Source: CAYRFF01 sp964436125
Lineage (GTDB): Bacteria; Bacteroidota; Bacteroidia; Chitinophagales; Saprospiraceae
Assembly (NCBI GenBank): GCA_964436125.1
Contig: CAYTBT010000061.1
Span: 1-10,079, forward strand
Direction of reading: 5' to 3'
Length of the DNA: 10,079 bases
In this document: in pieces, positions 8,119 through 10,079 of the stretch
How positions within the stretch are numbered: the first letter of the stretch is position 1
Layout: the number at the start of each line of letters is the position of its first letter
Program-made: the position numbers and the translations under genes
The notes under the pieces: generated by a model
What the model was told of the DNA's origin: nothing
Database searches by the model: none
Seen by the model: only the letters and a program-made list of their open reading frames with translations

Positions 8119-9858
8119 GTGAAGTTCAGAGAGAAGATCCGGCAATTATTCTCCATCACGCAATGGATTACCAGCTATGGCAAAGAACAGGTAAGAGGAG
8201 ATATAGCTGCCGGCATATCGACAGGACTTATGTTTATTCCGCAGGCGATGGCTTATGCAGTAATTGCGGGCTTACCACCTATTTACGGCTTATATGCCGG
8301 TGTTATTCCATTGATACTATTCCCATTATTCAGTTCTTCTGTACACTTATCTCTCGGTCCCGTAGCAATCGACATGTTGATTATTTCATCCGGTCTAGCA
8401 ATATTGGCAGTACCGGAAAGCTCTGAATACATAGGCTTGGTCCTAGTCTTGACTTTTATGACAGGAGTATTTCAGCTGATTATGGGTTCATTAAATCTAG
8501 GTTCAATCCTCAATTTTTTCTCGAGGCCGATTATAGCCGGATTCACGCTCGCTGCACCGATAATTATTGCAAGCAGTCAATTGTCCAATCTATTTGGGAT
8601 AGAATTAAGTCGTTCTCAAGATATCCTTGTCATTTTCGGTGAATTAATCGAAAATATAGGAGATACGCACTATCCTACCTTAATCTGGGGTCTTATTGCC
8701 ATTCTCATCTTATTTCTATTGAAAAAGGCATTCAAGGCATTTCCGGCAGGTGCTGTTATCCTATTTGGGAGCATTATTGTAGCGTATTTTTATCAAGCCG
8801 GCCAGAAAGGAATTGAGATTGTCGGTGATATTCCCGGTGGGCTTCCCGCCTTTTCCATCCCGGAGCTCAGCTTTCAGAACATAGAAGAAGTGCTTCCGAC
8901 GGCAATTATATTAACATTGATTGAATTTATGACGGTAGCATCCCTGGGAAGGACATTTGCACGGCGCAACAACTACATCTTTAACACCAATAAAGAGTTA
9001 ACAGCGCTCGGTGTCGCCAATTTTATCGGGAGCTTCTTTCAAGCAATTCCGGTATCCGGAAGTTTTTCCAGAACTGCAATTGCAGAACAAGCCGATGGGA
9101 AGACTCCGCTTGTCAACTTCTATACTGCAATAATCGTTGTTGCGACACTTATTTTCCTCACACCGATCTTTTACTATATGCCCATGCCGGCACTAGCTGC
9201 GATAATTATCGTGTCTGTATTAAACCTCATTAATATCCGCGAGTTCATCGCACTGTTTAAGATCCAAAGCTATGAGGGATATATCGCAGTTCTTACTGCT
9301 TTATGTACGCTGATAATCGGTATTCAAGAAGGAATTCTTACCGGTGTGCTTGCTTCGTTGCTCTACACACTTTATACTTATACGAGGCCACATGTAGCAG
9401 AACTAGGACTTATTCCGGGGACGAGACTCTTTCAAGACATCAAACGCAATGACCATGCACTGCGCATTAAGAAGGTTTTAATTATCAGGATTGATGCTTC
9501 TTTCTCCTATATGAATGCCGATTATTTCCGTGATATAATTCTAGAAAAAAGCAAGAACCGAGAAAGAGAGACTAAATATGTCATCCTCGACGGGAGCACG
9601 ATAAATAGATTGGATACAACTGCTATCGAGCAGATGGAAATTATGATTGAAACCCTGCGCAACTGGGGCATGGATTTATACATTGTCGGATTGCGTGGAC
9701 ACATCCGCGATATCGTTGTAAGTTCAGGCTTAATCGTCAAGCTCGGCCCCAATCACTTATTCAGGGAGCCTCATGAGGCCGTTCAGTTCCTCTTGAAGAA
9801 GATGGATATCCACCGACTTGAAAATTATGAGCAGAAAATCAATGAGGATGAAGAATAG
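8119..9858 (+). CDS. SulP family anion transporter with STAS domain
   Basis: This inner-membrane protein of 579 residues belongs to the SulP/SLC26 family, whose members move sulfate, bicarbonate or other anions by proton or sodium symport or by exchange. The substrate cannot be read from the sequence. The transport domain starts near residue 25 and carries the family signature PQAMAYAVIAGLPPIYGLYAG (41-61), LGPVA (79-83) and GSFSRT (314-319), with many hydrophobic segments up to about 425. A cytoplasmic STAS domain follows at about 453-560, with the LDTTA loop around D499-T500-T501 at the usual regulatory position. The start is GTG at 8119: an in-frame TAA lies at 8101, no other start codon occurs between, and the next ATG (residue 38) would cut into the first signature. 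No carbonic anhydrase or sulfur-assimilation gene is adjacent, so bicarbonate and sulfate remain equally open. Two mini-hairpins follow the stop. Confidence 0.95.
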   Translation: MKFREKIRQLFSITQWITSYGKEQVRGDIAAGISTGLMFIPQAMAYAVIAGLPPIYGLYAGVIPLILFPLFSSSVHLSLGPVAIDMLIISSGLAILAVPESSEYIGLVLVLTFMTGVFQLIMGSLNLGSILNFFSRPIIAGFTLAAPIIIASSQLSNLFGIELSRSQDILVIFGELIENIGDTHYPTLIWGLIAILILFLLKKAFKAFPAGAVILFGSIIVAYFYQAGQKGIEIVGDIPGGLPAFSIPELSFQNIEEVLPTAIILTLIEFMTVASLGRTFARRNNYIFNTNKELTALGVANFIGSFFQAIPVSGSFSRTAIAEQADGKTPLVNFYTAIIVVATLIFLTPIFYYMPMPALAAIIIVSVLNLINIREFIALFKIQSYEGYIAVLTALCTLIIGIQEGILTGVLASLLYTLYTYTRPHVAELGLIPGTRLFQDIKRNDHALRIKKVLIIRIDASFSYMNADYFRDIILEKSKNRERETKYVILDGSTINRLDTTAIEQMEIMIETLRNWGMDLYIVGLRGHIRDIVVSSGLIVKLGPNHLFREPHEAVQFLLKKMDIHRLENYEQKINEDEE

Positions 9859-9876
9859 CATTGTCTCGTAACTCGA

Positions 9877-9915
9877 GGCGGCTACGCCGCAGTCGTAAGT
9901 AGGCGGCTTCGCCGC
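9877..9915 (+). terminator. Twin GC-rich mini-hairpins after the SulP gene; possible terminator or 3' repeat element
   Basis: Inverted repeats GCGGC-TAC-GCCGC (9878-9890) and GCGGC-TTC-GCCGC (9903-9915) are separated by 12 nt and begin 19 nt after the SulP stop codon. In the first, the loop differs by one base from the copies after smc. There is no T-run. The arrangement mirrors the pair after smc in spacing, order and orientation relative to the gene. Termination or mRNA 3'-end protection is plausible; a passive repeat is the alternative. Confidence 0.4.
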
Positions 9916-9920
9916 AGTAA

Positions 9921-9947
9921 TAAGTCGTAAGTCGTAAGTCGTAAGTC
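9921..9947. repeat. Heptamer tandem repeat (TAAGTCG), three units plus partial
   Basis: Three TAAGTCG units and a six-base partial fourth follow the second mini-hairpin directly. The same heptamer, with about two units, occupies the corresponding place near 634-654 on the opposite strand. The difference in copy number between the two sites suggests slippage. Confidence 0.9.
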
Positions 9948-9966
9948 AAGGCAGCCATTAGCTTTT

Positions 9967-10021
9967 GGCCATTAGCCATTGGCTGACTACGTAAATTGAT
10001 TTTGTTAGGTGCTTTTATTGC
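9967..10021. repeat. 55-bp core repeat, inverted copy of 399-453
   Basis: This segment is the reverse complement of 399-453 with one mismatch in 55 positions. The left-hand third copy (541-587) matches over 47 bp. On the reverse strand it encodes the same stray peptide AIKAPNKINLR seen at the left end, so the open frame at 9839-10063 (minus) is a repeat product, not a gene. Confidence 0.95.
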
Positions 10022-10042
10022 GTTAAGTCGGTAGAGTAGAGC

Positions 10043-10071
10043 GAGGCGAAAGAACAAATCCACTTCGCCTC
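10043..10071. repeat. 8-bp inverted repeat near the right edge
   Basis: GAGGCGAA at 10043-10050 is complementary to TTCGCCTC at 10064-10071 with a 13-nt loop. It continues the right-hand repeat mosaic, and the sequence is cut off by the window edge soon after. No equivalent hairpin was found in the left mosaic, so this module may be optional. Confidence 0.6.
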
Positions 10072-10079
10072 ACCCCCTC

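Noticed and set aside
9839..10063. 74-codon minus-strand open frame overlapping the end of the SulP gene
   Set aside because: It translates the inverted repeat mosaic and gives the same stray peptide as the left-end repeats.

Overview
This window looks like a piece of a Bacteroidota chromosome, probably from a scaffolded draft or metagenome assembly. The pointers are an AT-leaning composition, genes without convincing Shine-Dalgarno sites, an SMC protein of the Bacteroidota style, and a cytochrome c/FTR1 fusion beside an NlpE-type lipoprotein. The phylum call is an inference from protein style; no rRNA or other marker gene is present. A run of exactly 100 Ns (4553-4652) marks a scaffold join of unknown true size.

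Layout: 1-712 is a gene-free mosaic of short repeats. It holds a perfect 9-bp hairpin, an octamer array, a 142-bp unit in two tandem copies plus a partial third, a heptamer array, and two GC-rich mini-hairpins. 713-4270 (minus) is a complete smc. 4271-4823 has no recognisable gene and contains the N gap and a 102-bp tandem duplication that runs into the 3' end of the next gene. 4824-5294 (minus) encodes a small NlpE-like lipoprotein. 5504-7396 (minus) encodes a cytochrome c/FTR1 iron permease fusion. 7397-8118 is a 722-bp divergent intergenic region with an AT-rich 8-bp palindrome upstream of the permease gene. 8119-9858 (plus) is a SulP anion transporter with a C-terminal STAS domain, starting at GTG. 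9859-10079 carries an inverted version of the left repeat mosaic.

Functionally the genes are mostly independent. smc is housekeeping chromosome organisation. The NlpE-like lipoprotein and the cytochrome c/FTR1 permease share a strand and a plausible link to metal handling at the envelope. The SulP transporter is divergent and probably separately controlled. No defence system, mobile element with a transposase, CRISPR array, tRNA or rRNA was found.

The most unusual feature is the repeat mosaic. The same ordered modules (two GCGGC mini-hairpins 12 nt apart, then a 7-bp tandem repeat, then a 55-bp core matching at 54 of 55 positions) follow both outer genes, smc and the SulP gene. They start 17-19 nt after each stop codon and have the same orientation relative to transcription. 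This suggests a gene-3'-end-associated dispersed repeat family rather than random intergenic filler.
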